DNA from: Rhodovulum sp. MB263
GTDB taxonomy: Bacteria > Pseudomonadota > Alphaproteobacteria > Rhodobacterales > Rhodobacteraceae
Reading direction: 5' to 3'
Assembly (NCBI RefSeq): GCF_002073975.1
Contig: NZ_CP020384.1
Span: forward strand, 868,001-932,000
Length of the DNA stretch: 64,000 nt
Notes under the pieces: generated by a model
Database searches by the model: none
Seen by the model: the letters and a program-made list of their open reading frames with translations, nothing else
What the model was told of the DNA's origin: nothing
Made by a program: the position numbers and the translations under genes
In this document: in pieces, positions 16,400-24,114 of the stretch
Layout: each line of letters begins with the position of its first letter
Position numbering within the stretch: the stretch's first letter is position 1

Positions 16400-16520
16400 T
16401 CATACGAGCCCCACCCTGACCTCGCGATTGGCGATGATCAACTCCCGCGCGGCGGTCGCGCCGCTCTTCGAGACCGAGTAAGTCAGCCGCACCTCCTCGA
16501 TCGAGCGCCACGGCAAGACC
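16400..16520 (-). pseudogene. C-terminal fragment of an unidentified phage protein
   Basis: A minus-strand frame reads LPWRSIEEVRLTYSVSKSGA, continues into ARELIIANREVRVGLV and stops. Composition and frame look like the end of a real gene, but nothing upstream of ~16520 continues it. I do not recognise the family. Confidence 0.3.
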
Positions 16521-16595
16521 CCGGCGGGGTGTGCATTCGGCCGGTTGCTCCGTCATAGCCCAAGGTGTTAAATTCAGACCGAACACGGTAGTGAA

Positions 16596-16838
16596 ATGGG
16601 CGTTTCAGTGATCAGGTACACACTGACAGGATTCGGTTGGTTTCTCCTTCTTATTGGAACAATCAACATATGCGTGAAAATTTTCGGCAGCGATTTCGCC
16701 GTGTCACGATACGCTGGCAGCTCGCGAAACTTGGATACTCCCATTGCTTTTGTCCTAACTGCTCTCGTTTTCCTCGCTCTCAGCTCAATCATCGGAAAGC
16801 TCGACAAGTTGCTTGAGCGAGGTCCCAGGCAGGAATAG
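16596..16838 (+). CDS. Small two-helix membrane protein
   Basis: An 80-residue protein with two hydrophobic helices (LTGFGWFLLLIGTINICV and AFVLTALVFLALSSIIG) joined by a short polar loop and ending in a charged tail. The family is not recognised. It is on the plus strand against the minus-strand lysis genes and has lower GC than they do, so it is probably a later arrival. The start is an ATG with GTAGTGAAATGG upstream, a weak ribosome site. Confidence 0.5.
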   Translation: MGVSVIRYTLTGFGWFLLLIGTINICVKIFGSDFAVSRYAGSSRNLDTPIAFVLTALVFLALSSIIGKLDKLLERGPRQE

Positions 16839-16886
16839 CATGCGCCTGCATGCAAGGTGCGGTGCCGCTGAGAACTGACTGGGGCT

Positions 16887-17225
16887 TTAATTTCGAGCTT
16901 GTCGCCGCCCCCTGACCGCTTCTCTGACCCTTCGCCCGATCTCGCCGGGCGAGGGGGCGATCCATCCGATCAGCGCGACCAGGACGATCCAGGGCGGGAT
17001 GACATTGACGATGACGGTGTCGACGCGGTCGGCTCGGAGGTGGTTCTCGGATTGCTCCTGGCGGATCTCGCGGGTGCGGGGCCGAAGGATGGAAGGGGCG
17101 TTCTCGACCTTCACACCTTGCACGTTCTCGGCCCCGGCCTGGACATTGGCGGCGACCTGCGGCCCGAGCGGGACCGGCAGCCCGCCGCAGCCTGCCAGCA
17201 GCAGCGCCGCGAGGAGCGTCCTCAT
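16887..17225 (-). CDS. Spanin-like lipoprotein of the phage lysis module
   Basis: A 112-residue protein with a short lipoprotein signal (MRTLLAALLLAGCGG, lipobox LAGC) and one predicted C-terminal transmembrane helix (VIVNVIPPWIVLVALIGWIA). This outer-membrane lipid anchor plus inner-membrane helix is the layout of unimolecular or Spanin2-type lysis proteins that fuse the two membranes at the end of the phage cycle. Its start overlaps the stop of the endolysin gene upstream (ATGA-type), which supports a lysis cassette. Confidence 0.65.
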   Translation of the reverse strand: MRTLLAALLLAGCGGLPVPLGPQVAANVQAGAENVQGVKVENAPSILRPRTREIRQEQSENHLRADRVDTVIVNVIPPWIVLVALIGWIAPSPGEIGRRVREAVRGRRQARN

Positions 17226-17731
17226 GCGCCCGACCAGCGGAACGGCGCATCGGCCGGCACGCCGTCGAGCCCCTCATGGCAGAGCTGGCGAGCCTTGTTG
17301 CGGCGGATCGCGAGGCCGCGCACGCCCTTGCCGCCCGCGAAGCGCCAGCGCGGAAGCTCATTGCAGGCGCCGCGCAGGTCGCCCGCGTTGAGCTTGCGGA
17401 TGAGCGTCGAGCGCCCGGCCGCGCCGAGGCCCACATTATAGGCCCAGTCGAGGATCGCGACATAGGTCCGGTCGGGGATGCGGGTCTCGACGGGATCGGC
17501 GATCAGCCGGTCGAGCCCGGCCTCGAACTCTGCGAGCCTTCCTGCGAACATCGCTCGGCACTGGGCGGGCGTGTAGCTGTCGCCGAGATTGACGCCGCGC
17601 GTTTCGCCGAAGCAGACGGTCGGCACGCCGACGATGTCGAGATAGGCCTCTGTCTTCAGGCCCTCATTGCCGCCGACGAAGCTGAGCGCGAGGGCGGTGG
17701 CGGCGGCGCCGCGCTTCAGGATCCTGCGCAT
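17222..17731 (-). CDS. Phage lysozyme (glycoside hydrolase 24 endolysin)
   Basis: A 169-residue T4-type lysozyme that cuts the N-acetylmuramic acid to N-acetylglucosamine bond of peptidoglycan. The E-D-T catalytic triad is visible in NEGLKTEAYLDIVGVPTVCF followed by GET. Further family marks are PDRTYVAILDWAYNVG and STLIRKLNAGD and GLAIRRNKARQLC. The N-terminal ~20 residues (RGAAATALALSFVGG) are weakly hydrophobic like a signal-arrest-release segment, so export without a dedicated holin is possible. It overlaps the spanin-like gene downstream. Confidence 0.85.
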   Translation of the reverse strand: MRRILKRGAAATALALSFVGGNEGLKTEAYLDIVGVPTVCFGETRGVNLGDSYTPAQCRAMFAGRLAEFEAGLDRLIADPVETRIPDRTYVAILDWAYNVGLGAAGRSTLIRKLNAGDLRGACNELPRWRFAGGKGVRGLAIRRNKARQLCHEGLDGVPADAPFRWSGA

Positions 17732-17735
17732 CGGC

Positions 17736-17948
17736 TCACTCCATCCTCTGGGCGATCAGCCGGGCGGCGAAGGCGGCCGCGGTGACCAGCGCCGAGAGCC
17801 CGGCGAAGAACCCGCGCGGGATGTCCAGCGCATCGGGCGAGGCCAGCGAGAGCCCGGCCTCGAGCCCTGACAGCAGGCCCGCGAGCAGGATGAGACGGAT
17901 CGACCAGGCACGCCGGATCAGCGCGCGCCAGTGGGGCACGAGGTGCAT
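17736..17948 (-). CDS. Holin-like small membrane protein
   Basis: A 70-residue protein with two hydrophobic segments (WSIRLILLAGLLSGLEAGLS and FFAGLSALVTAAAFAARLI). Small proteins with this opening (PHWRALIRRAWSIRL) sit beside endolysin genes in many alphaproteobacterial prophages and are presumed holin or pinholin components. It ends 4 bases before the endolysin start. Confidence 0.6.
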   Translation of the reverse strand: MHLVPHWRALIRRAWSIRLILLAGLLSGLEAGLSLASPDALDIPRGFFAGLSALVTAAAFAARLIAQRME

Positions 17949-17984
17949 GGGGAAACTCCTGTGGGGTTGGGGACGGCCCGGGCC

Positions 17985-18050
17985 TCAGGGCCAGGCGATC
18001 AGCGCGATCCAGATCGCGGCGGTGAGGGCGCAGTAGAGGGGCAGGCTCAT
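17985..18050 (-). CDS. 21-residue membrane peptide of the lysis module
   Basis: The sequence MSLPLYCALTAAIWIALIAW plus a final Pro is a single hydrophobic helix. Its ATG overlaps the TGA of the gene before it (ATGA), the same coupling seen throughout this cassette, which argues it is translated. Function is unknown; a small antiholin or holin accessory is possible. Confidence 0.45.
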   Translation of the reverse strand: MSLPLYCALTAAIWIALIAWP

Positions 18051-18373
18051 TTGCCGCCCCGCCAGAGACGCAGGGCCTCGGCCAGCTGGCGCGGATCGCG
18101 CTTGAGCCAGAGCAGCGTGGCGGCGGCGGTTTCCAGCGCCAGCGGGCCGAGCACGGTGACGCCGACGATGGTGAGCCGCTCGGGCGTGCCCATCCAGAGC
18201 GCGATCTCGGGCCCGGCGGCATAGCCGATGGCGGCCGAGGCCAGGGTGATGCCCATGCGGGCGATCACCGCCAGCCCGTCGGTGCGGATCCAGACCAGCA
18301 GGATCGCCCCGAGGATGGCCAGCGCGGTGCGGAGCGCGCTTTCGGTGGCCTCGATCACGGCCTCACTCCCCAT
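18047..18373 (-). CDS. Phage holin-region membrane protein
   Basis: A 108-residue protein with hydrophobic segments ALRTALAILGAILLVWI, ARMGITLASAAIGYAAG and VGVTVLGPLALETAAATLLW and a basic C-terminal tail (LKRDPRQLAEALRLWRGGK). The topology and place between tail and endolysin genes suggest a holin or related lysis protein. An in-frame GTG at 18358 is an alternative start lying just after the stop of the upstream gene. Confidence 0.55.
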   Translation of the reverse strand: MGSEAVIEATESALRTALAILGAILLVWIRTDGLAVIARMGITLASAAIGYAAGPEIALWMGTPERLTIVGVTVLGPLALETAAATLLWLKRDPRQLAEALRLWRGGK

Positions 18374-18821
18374 CCTGCCGGCCGAACACTGCATCGGCCA
18401 ACTCCGGCCCCAGGAGCGCGTCCCATATCGGGTCCGCGCGGGCGAACTCGGCAAGGCCCACGAGGCGAAGCCGCACCGCGGAGCGCTCGGTTTCGGGCAG
18501 GGGGTCGGCCAGGGCGGCCAGGGCCCCGGGCATCCGCCTGGCCGCGAGATCCTCGGCCTCGCCCTGGGTCAGGATCCCGGCCGCGATGAGGGCCGAGGCC
18601 AGGTCGAGCCGGGTCAGCGTGGCGCTGTCGCGCCAGGCGGCCAGCTGCCCGGCCGGGTCCGGCTCGACCGGCACCCAGGCGCCATCGACCAGCGCGTGGT
18701 CGGGGCCGGGCCGGAGCGGCACGTCGATGGTGCCCTCGGGATAGGTGGCCAGGATCGCGGCCGAGGGGGTGCCGATGGTCTGCCAGTAGCCGCGCTCGGG
18801 GTGGTAGAAGCCCTGTTCCAT
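18363..18821 (-). CDS. Phage tail-fibre-associated protein
   Basis: A 152-residue soluble protein starting MEQGFYHPERGYWQTIG. The N-terminal half (GYWQTIGTPSAAILATYPEG, then PVEPDPAGQLAAW) is the short Trp/Tyr-rich module seen in phage tail-fibre assembly-type proteins of this family. The C-terminal half is helical. Its ATG overlaps the TGA of the tail gene before it. The family match is tentative. Confidence 0.5.
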   Translation of the reverse strand: MEQGFYHPERGYWQTIGTPSAAILATYPEGTIDVPLRPGPDHALVDGAWVPVEPDPAGQLAAWRDSATLTRLDLASALIAAGILTQGEAEDLAARRMPGALAALADPLPETERSAVRLRLVGLAEFARADPIWDALLGPELADAVFGRQDGE

Positions 18822-19618
18822 CAGACCAGCTCCGACCAGATCGTGCCGCTCCAGTTGGAGATCTGGTAGTAATGCCCCGGCGGCACGATGAAGCTGGCGC
18901 AGCTGGGGGCGCCGCTGGCGGCGATGGCGCTGATGCGCACGAAGCTCCGGTTGTCGGCCGAGACATAGATGAAGCCCGCCGCCGCGCCGCCGCCGACCCC
19001 GATGCTGACCAGGATCGGACGCTTCGAGCTGTTCTGGTAGGTGACGCCTGCCGCGCGGACGGCCTTCACATCGGTCCAGCGCTGCCCGTGGCCGAGGCAG
19101 ACCGCATCCCGCCAGGCGCCGAGCACCGCGCCGCTGACCAGTCCGGGCTCAGGGCTGCCGTCGTCCCGGGCCTGGGCGTCCGTCAGGCTTCTGTTGATGC
19201 AGATATAGGGGCTCCAGCCATAATGGTCCCTGTTGTAGGAGCGCACCCAGATGTCGCCGGCATCCTCGGTCTGGACGATCAGGAAGCCGCGCGCATTCCG
19301 GTATCGCCGGATCCAGAAGCCGCAATGCCAGGAGTTCGCGACAGGGGTGTTCAGGGCCTTGCTGTCGCAGAAGAAGAAGCCCGAGCCCCGTCCGGGCAGA
19401 TCGGCCTCGACATCGGCGACGGCCGCGACCGTGTCATGCTGCATGCTCCGGTTGCCGAAGAGCCGGAGCATCCCGGCGAGGTCGCGATCCTCCAGGTCGG
19501 AGAGGTTGTTGCGCCCGCAGAGGGCGTCGTCGCCGATCTCGCCGATCTCGCCGATCTCGGCGGCGGTCTGGCTGAAGCGCTTGCCGGAAAGGGGGAACGG
19601 CCCCGGGATCTCGGTGGG
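18821..19618 (-). pseudogene. 5'-truncated phage tail protein
   Basis: The open frame reads PDTPTEIPGPFPLSGKRFSQ, then a triple GEI repeat (EIGEIGEIG), RNNLSDLEDRDLAGMLRLFG and a beta-rich C-terminal domain with repeated Trp/Tyr (WHCGFWIRRYRNARG, SPYICINRSL). It extends up to ~19618, where homology switches to a plus-strand gene fragment, so no proper start remains. An internal ATG at 19471 would give 216 residues. The domain looks like a receptor-binding or tail-fibre end domain. Confidence 0.55.
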
Positions 19619-19713
19619 GGTATCCGGCCGCCCAGATCGAGGCCCGTGCCTGGGCGCTGGGCGACCCCGAGGACGCAGGGTTGGCCCGCGCCCTTAACAG
19701 ATGGAGGGCGTGA
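19618..19713 (+). pseudogene. C-terminal fragment of the gene upstream of the portal
   Basis: The plus-strand frame GYPAAQIEARAWALGDPEDA, ending ALNRWRA, stops 2 bases before the portal ATG. It looks like the end of a packaging-module gene (terminase or a connector) whose front part was replaced by the opposite-strand tail gene. Confidence 0.35.
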
Positions 19714-19715
19714 CC

Positions 19716-20756
19716 ATGTGGCCATTCAAGCGCAAGGAAGAAACCCGGGCGGCGTCGAGCTTCACTGCCGAAGTGATGCGGCTGCGCGAAAACTGGATCG
19801 CCGGGGCATCGGGGGTGGCTGAGTTGACCGCGACGGTGCAGACCTGCGTTTCCCTATGGGAACAGGGCCTTTCCCTGGCGGAGGTGAAAGGCACGCCGCT
19901 GCTGGACCGCTTCACCTTGGCGATGATCGGCCGGTCTCTGGCCCTGCGTGGCGAGGTTGTGCTTTGGCTGCGCGGCGACAGGCTGGTGCCCGCCTCCGAT
20001 TGGGATCTGTCCACCCGCGATGGCCGCCCGAGGGCCTATCGGCTGACGATTCCCGAAGTGGGCGGCGGTGCGACCTTCACCGCGCTGGCGGGCGAGGTGC
20101 TGCATATCCGTATCGGCGCGGATGCCGCGCAACCCTGGATCGGCTCCGCCCCTCTGCGACGGGCGCGGCTCACGGCCGGGCTTCTGCAGGCCGTCGAAAC
20201 CGCGCTTTCCGAGACCTACGAAAATGCGCCCATCGGGACGCAGATCGTGCCTTTGCCGGATTCGGACTCTGACGACATGGCGGCGATGCGTGCAGCGTTC
20301 CGTGGGCGGCGCGGTTCGGTCCTGGTGGTCGAGGGCGTGGCACAGGCCACCGCCGCCGGGCAACACCCCCAGATCGGCCAGCACCCGGACGACCTTACGC
20401 CGGATCTTTCCAAGGCGATGACCAAGGAAACGCTGGACGCGGCACGCAATGCTGTCAGCGGCGCTTTCGGTGTCCTGCCTGGGCTTCTGAACCCGGCGAC
20501 CACGGGGCCGATGGTTCGGGAGGCCCAGCGACATCTGGCACAGTGGATGCTGCAGCCCATCGCGGCGCTGATCGCAGAAGAGGCGTCCGAGAAGCTGGGG
20601 ACGGCTGTCACCCTGGACGTGATGACGCCGCTGCAAGCCTTCGACGCGGGCGGCCGGGCGCGCGCCATGTCCGCGATCATCGGCGCGATGGTGCAAGCCA
20701 AAGAGGCCGGGATCGACCCGGCGCAGGCGCTGAAACTGGTGGACTGGAACGAATAG
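19716..20756 (+). CDS. Phage portal protein (HK97 family)
   Basis: A 346-residue protein starting MWPFKRKEETRAA. The portal forms the dodecameric ring through which DNA enters the capsid. Family marks are ENWIAGASGVAELTATVQTC near the start, GRSLALRGEVVLWLRGDRLV, GEVLHIRIGADAAQPWIGSA and the AQRHLAQWMLQPIAALIAEE helix near the end. It is somewhat shorter than typical HK97 portals (about 400). The packaging gene upstream is cut and no capsid gene follows in this element, so it is an isolated survivor. Confidence 0.8.
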   Translation: MWPFKRKEETRAASSFTAEVMRLRENWIAGASGVAELTATVQTCVSLWEQGLSLAEVKGTPLLDRFTLAMIGRSLALRGEVVLWLRGDRLVPASDWDLSTRDGRPRAYRLTIPEVGGGATFTALAGEVLHIRIGADAAQPWIGSAPLRRARLTAGLLQAVETALSETYENAPIGTQIVPLPDSDSDDMAAMRAAFRGRRGSVLVVEGVAQATAAGQHPQIGQHPDDLTPDLSKAMTKETLDAARNAVSGAFGVLPGLLNPATTGPMVREAQRHLAQWMLQPIAALIAEEASEKLGTAVTLDVMTPLQAFDAGGRARAMSAIIGAMVQAKEAGIDPAQALKLVDWNE

Positions 20757-20788
20757 GGCGGTCGCGCTTGTTGGGTGGGCGGACGTTT

Positions 20789-20950
20789 CCTCAGATTGAG
20801 GAGAACCCAGATTTGGGGCGTCCGTCCTCCATCGGAGGGCCGATCCAGATTTGGACCGGCCCTCGCCCGGCACTGAACCCAGATTTGGGGCGAGCGAACG
20901 ACCCGGATCTGGGTTGGTTGCCAATTCCCTCAAATTGAGGACATCAGAGG
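20789..20950. repeat. Cluster of six short near-palindromes around CAGATTTG
   Basis: The 200 bases between the portal and the repressor gene hold CCTCAGATTGAGG (20789), CCCAGATTTGGGG (20806 and again 20878), TCCAGATTTGGA (20844), ACCCGGATCTGGGTT (20901) and CCTCAAATTGAGG (20938). Each is a short hairpin or dyad. They look like binding sites or remnants of an origin. Confidence 0.7.
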
Positions 20951-20959
20951 CGCGTTTGG

Positions 20960-21229
20960 TCAAAAGTCGTGGCCACCGCTTGCCACCTTCTTCAGCCGAA
21001 CCCCTGCGCCGCCGCCGTTCTCGGGGATGAACTCGGCCCCAGCGACCTCCAAGGCAGAGCGGATCGCATCAATGGCCTTCTGTGCAGGGTAAGGGCTGCC
21101 TGAGCCTTCTGCCCGCTTAACGGTCATTGATGATACACCCGCTGCCCTCGCCAAGGCCTCTTGAGAAAGATTGCACAGCGCCCTCGCCGCTCGAATCTGC
21201 GCGGCTAGTGAAGTTTTCTCTTGTTCCAA
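20960..21229 (-). CDS. XRE-family phage repressor-like regulator
   Basis: An 89-residue DNA-binding protein with a helix-turn-helix (RAARALCNLSQEALARAAGV, then SSMTVKRAEGSG) and the closing motif FIPENGGGAGVRLKK shared by many phage XRE regulators. The start is TTG and lies inside an inverted-repeat operator, which suggests autoregulation. It is divergent from the small gene on its right, the layout of a lysogeny switch. The regulator of element B at 30.5 kb is a relative with almost the same C-terminal motif. Confidence 0.8.
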   Translation of the reverse strand: MEQEKTSLAAQIRAARALCNLSQEALARAAGVSSMTVKRAEGSGSPYPAQKAIDAIRSALEVAGAEFIPENGGGAGVRLKKVASGGHDF

Positions 21230-21263
21230 AATAGAACATTCCTTATGTTCCCTTTTGGAACAT
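21222..21263. promoter_or_regulatory. Paired inverted-repeat operators between divergent regulator genes
   Basis: TGTTCCAAAATAGAACA and ATGTTCCCTTTTGGAACAT are two dyads with the same half-site (TGTTC/GAACA) 6 bases apart. They cover the repressor start codon and the upstream region of the divergent gene, as expected for an XRE dimer operator. Confidence 0.75.
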
Positions 21264-21287
21264 TACCCCCGTTAGGAGAACCTGACA

Positions 21288-21551
21288 ATGCCCAAAGACC
21301 GCGCCTGCGCGAACAGCCTTGCTTTGCTCCGCCTCCCCTTCTTCGGCCGTGAGCGCGCCTATTGGACAGGAAAAAGGCTCCGCGCGCGTTGGCAGCGGTT
21401 CCGCCTGTGGCGCGCCTACCGGCGCCCCGTCACCTTCGAGGATCTGCGCCGGGTTGCCTATGACGCCAACCGGGCATGCCCCGAGCCCTACGCTGCCGCC
21501 CTGTTCGACAGGATTTGCCGGGAGGCGGAAAAGCGGATCATTGACTGTTGA
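21288..21551 (+). CDS. Small basic phage protein of unknown function
   Basis: An 87-residue Arg-rich protein (ERAYWTGKRLRARWQRFRLW, then RRPVTFEDLRRVAYDANRAC). I do not recognise it. It is the first gene to the right of the XRE operator, with AGGAGA upstream of its ATG, so it is expected to be controlled by that repressor. The basic character would suit nucleic-acid binding. Confidence 0.5.
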   Translation: MPKDRACANSLALLRLPFFGRERAYWTGKRLRARWQRFRLWRAYRRPVTFEDLRRVAYDANRACPEPYAAALFDRICREAEKRIIDC

Positions 21552-21562
21552 ACGCCGAAACA

Positions 21563-21614
21563 AATGGTCGCTTGACAATATCCATCAGGCCGACATAAAT
21601 GGTCGCGCGACCAT
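21563..21614 (+). promoter_or_regulatory. Promoter with GGTCGC operator sites for the MerR-like gene
   Basis: TTGACA (21572) and ATAAAT (21595) are spaced by 17 bases. AAATGGTCGC overlaps the -35 element, and the perfect 16-bp palindrome ATGGTCGCGCGACCAT (21599-21614) covers the expected transcription start. The ATG follows at once, so the mRNA leader would be only a few bases. Confidence 0.7.
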
Positions 21615-22172
21615 ATGGAGTCAGAAGTGATCAACATTTTCCAACAGCACTTCTCCGCGGGAGACGTGACCAAAGCGGCGGATATTTCGATGTCCACGCT
21701 ACAAAACTGGATCAAGCGCGACGTTATTGTTGGGCACAAGAAAATCGAGGGAGGGGGGTCTCAAGGCAGGCACCGGCGCTTTTCCTGGCACAACGTGATC
21801 GAAATCGCCACTGCAGCAGCGCTGGTCAAAGTCGGGGTTACCGACCTCAGCATCGCCTTTCGCGCCGCGCAGTTGTTCGCTCACACGGGGGCTGGCCCGC
21901 TTCCCGGAAAGCCGGGGCGCTGTCCTGGGCTTCCGTTCGAAGCAAGTAATGTGCGAACCCTCTTGTTCGTCTCCGGAGAGCACTCGCAGATCCTGCCCTA
22001 TAGCCCGAACAAGGGCGGAGAAGATGTACTGGCCGTCGCCCGTATCGGCCTCAGAAAACCCGAGGCGTTCATTGTGGTGGATCTGCTCGAACTTTTTGAC
22101 CGTGTATGCGGCGCCCTTGGGCTGCATCCGCAAGAGGTCATGGACCGGGCTTACTCGAAAACGCATGGGTGA
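21615..22172 (+). CDS. MerR-like phage regulator
   Basis: A 185-residue protein. The N-terminal half is a winged helix-turn-helix (FSAGDVTKAADISMSTLQNW, then a Gly/Arg wing GGGSQGRHRRFSWHNV) as in MerR-type regulators. The C-terminal half (VRTLLFVSGEHSQILPYSP, then EAFIVVDLLELFDRVCGAL) is an unknown domain. The gene starts inside its own promoter region next to a 16-bp palindrome, so it probably binds there. A protein of the same architecture sits at the same place in element B. Confidence 0.65.
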   Translation: MESEVINIFQQHFSAGDVTKAADISMSTLQNWIKRDVIVGHKKIEGGGSQGRHRRFSWHNVIEIATAAALVKVGVTDLSIAFRAAQLFAHTGAGPLPGKPGRCPGLPFEASNVRTLLFVSGEHSQILPYSPNKGGEDVLAVARIGLRKPEAFIVVDLLELFDRVCGALGLHPQEVMDRAYSKTHG

Positions 22173-22288
22173 GTTGATCGGGTCAACTGCAGTTTCAAAG
22201 AAGTGCGCCGATCAATGGTCTGGTTTCAGTGTCGATAGGTTCTTTCTGCCCAAGGCGCCGCACTTCTTACGACTGAAAGGAAAGGTGA

Positions 22289-22498
22289 ATGCTTAAGCCA
22301 AGCCCCATCTTCGCAAGCGAACGCAATGCGGCCCGGCTTCTCGATATGAAGCAGGCCGAGTTTCGTGCGCTGGTGGAGGCGGGGCACCTGCCGCGCGGCC
22401 GTGAGATCGCTCCTGGCCTGATCCGCTGGCCGGTCGAAGACCTCCGCCGCATTGCCAGCGGGGAAGCGGCCGAGGGCATGGGGGACGTGAGTTGGTGA
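22289..22498 (+). CDS. Excisionase-like helix-turn-helix protein
   Basis: A 69-residue protein with an AlpA/Xis-type helix-turn-helix (FASERNAARLLDMKQAEFRA, then EAGHLPRGREIAPGLIRWPV and EDLRRIASGE). Its TGA overlaps the start of the integrase gene, so the pair is co-expressed, as usual for a recombination directionality factor and its integrase. Confidence 0.7.
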   Translation: MLKPSPIFASERNAARLLDMKQAEFRALVEAGHLPRGREIAPGLIRWPVEDLRRIASGEAAEGMGDVSW

Positions 22499-23490
22499 GC
22501 AAGCGCTATCTCTGGCGGCATCCGAGCGGACGCATCTACGTGCGCCTCAGGGGGCGTCTGTGCAGGATCATGGCCCCAGAGGGAACCGCGGAATTCGACC
22601 GGGAGTATTGGGAGATCCTGACCGGGAAGCGGATGCAGGCCAAGACCTCCTGGAACGCCCTTATGGACGATTACCGGACCTCTGACCGCTGGCTGGGGCT
22701 GAAACCCCGCACCCGTCAAGACTATGACAAGGTGATGGCCTACCTCCGGGAGAAGATCGGCACCCGCGACGTGAAGGCGCTGACGCGGGCGGACGTGATC
22801 GCCGCGCAGAAGGCGAACGCGCATCGGACCCGCTTCGCGAACTACATCCCGCAGATGCTGGTGATCCTCTGCGAGCACGCTATCGACCTGGGCTGGCTGG
22901 CGAACAACCCTGCGAAGGGGGTTCGGGCCCTCAAGACCCCCGAGAAACGCCGGAAAGAGCATTTTCCCTGGCCGGATTGGGCGGTAGAGAAATTCCGCTC
23001 GGAAGCCGAAGAACTGCCCCGCCTGATCTTCGAAATCGGCGTCGGCAGCGTTCAGAGGCCGGGGGATTGGGTGGGCTTCCGCTGGGGCGACTACAACGGC
23101 GAGTCCCTGACCCTTTGCCAGAACAAGACCGACAAGTCCCTCGTGCTTCCGTGCACAAACCAGCTCAGGGCGGCTCTGGATCGTGCGAAGGGCGCGCTCG
23201 GCGCGGTGCCCATCGCTGGACGACCGATCCTGATGAAGCGCGACGGCAACCCCGTGAGCTATCGCTACATGGCGCAGATCATGTTGAAGGAGCGGCGCCG
23301 CCTCGGGCTCGAAGCCTACGACCTGCACGCGCTGCGCTATCGCGGGGTGCAGGAACTGGCGCTGCACGGCTGCACCGACGACGAGATCGCGGCCTACAGC
23401 GGACACGCCACGAAAGCGATGATCGAGAAATACGCGGGCGAGGCCCGGCAGATCATGCGGGCGCGTCAGGCTGCGGAAAAGAGACGCTGA
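22495..23490 (+). CDS. Tyrosine integrase of element A
   Basis: A 331-residue phage integrase that catalyses site-specific recombination at the tRNA-Cys 3' end. The N-terminal part (VSKRYLWRHPSGRIYVRLRG) is an arm-binding domain and residues ~50-150 the core-binding domain. Catalytic boxes are the Arg in VQRPGDWVGFRW, HALRYRGVQELA (H-x-x-R), SGHATKAMIEKYAG with the second His and the nucleophilic Tyr. GTG at 22495 overlaps the stop of the excisionase-like gene; a TTG one codon earlier is possible. The stop lies 81 bases before the attachment repeat. Confidence 0.88.
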   Translation: MSKRYLWRHPSGRIYVRLRGRLCRIMAPEGTAEFDREYWEILTGKRMQAKTSWNALMDDYRTSDRWLGLKPRTRQDYDKVMAYLREKIGTRDVKALTRADVIAAQKANAHRTRFANYIPQMLVILCEHAIDLGWLANNPAKGVRALKTPEKRRKEHFPWPDWAVEKFRSEAEELPRLIFEIGVGSVQRPGDWVGFRWGDYNGESLTLCQNKTDKSLVLPCTNQLRAALDRAKGALGAVPIAGRPILMKRDGNPVSYRYMAQIMLKERRRLGLEAYDLHALRYRGVQELALHGCTDDEIAAYSGHATKAMIEKYAGEARQIMRARQAAEKRR

Positions 23491-23571
23491 ACAGAACGAG
23501 ACCAGAACAAGAAACTGATACCCGAGGTGATACCCCAATGAGCAAGCAAGGCACTAACCCATTGAAAGTAT

Positions 23572-23618
23572 TGGAGGCGAGTAGGAGAATCGAACTCCTG
23601 TACACGGATTTGCAATCC
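23572..23618 (-). repeat. Middle attachment site: 47-bp copy of the tRNA-Cys 3' end
   Basis: An exact 47-bp match to 33518-33564, covering the tRNA-Cys 3' end from the anticodon stem to CCA on the minus strand. It is the junction between the two tandem elements. The rest of the tRNA is not present here. Confidence 0.92.
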
Positions 23619-23763
23619 TTCCGACCACACGGAAAACGCGGGCAAATCCTGTAAACGCCCCCAAGGTCTGCCCCCTCAAAAAACAAACGCTTACGAGGCG
23701 CCTGTAAACGGCAGTCGTTCCTCGAAACTTCTCTCCAAAGACATCAAGCCCGCGCATAAGCGG

Positions 23764-24114
23764 ATGGCGCGGGTTCTCGGCCATGCGCTGACTTATGCGT
23801 CCTTCGATGGCTGGGACTGGTTCCGCCTCTTGGCCATGGTGCGACTCACGGCGCGCGAGCGGGCCTCGCTGGCCTATGCGGCGCTGCGGTCGCTGGAGCC
23901 CGAGCAGGCCGAAATGACGGCGGCCACGGTCCTGCGCGCGGCCGGGGCACCCATGCCCCCGTTCCTGCGCGGGATGGAGGAAGCCCGGTTCTGGGCCTCG
24001 CTCGCCAATCGGGCCGAGCTGAAAGCCTTCGCGCTGGCCTCTTTCGAGGCGATGGCGCCGCGCGATCAGACCGCGTTCCTCCGGCATATCTCGGAAATCG
24101 AGGTGGCGGCATGA
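23764..24114 (+). CDS. Hypothetical phage protein upstream of prohead protease
   Basis: A 116-residue helical, soluble protein (WDWFRLLAMVRLTARERASL, then ATVLRAAGAPMPPFLRGMEE, then FEAMAPRDQTAFLRHISE). I do not recognise the function. It heads a tightly packed operon in which each stop overlaps the next start, leading to the protease and the ATPase, so it belongs to the head or replication module of the element. Confidence 0.55.
   Translation: MARVLGHALTYASFDGWDWFRLLAMVRLTARERASLAYAALRSLEPEQAEMTAATVLRAAGAPMPPFLRGMEEARFWASLANRAELKAFALASFEAMAPRDQTAFLRHISEIEVAA

Larger units (their letters stand above)
9341..23618. mobile_element. Element A: defective phage-like element integrated at tRNA-Cys
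   Basis: The segment is bounded by two tRNA-Cys 3'-end copies and carries its own tyrosine integrase beside the right one. Inside are an excisionase-like gene, MerR-like and XRE-like regulators, a portal gene, a tail and lysis module on the opposite strand, an HNH nuclease and a type VI effector module. Large parts of a phage genome are missing (no terminase, capsid or tail tube), so it is defective or a composite of several insertions. Confidence 0.7.

Noticed and set aside
15762-19618. Gene transfer agent cluster
   Set aside because: Lysozyme, spanin, holin-like and tail-fibre genes are present, but not in the GTA order, and the GTA structural genes are absent; a defective prophage fits better.
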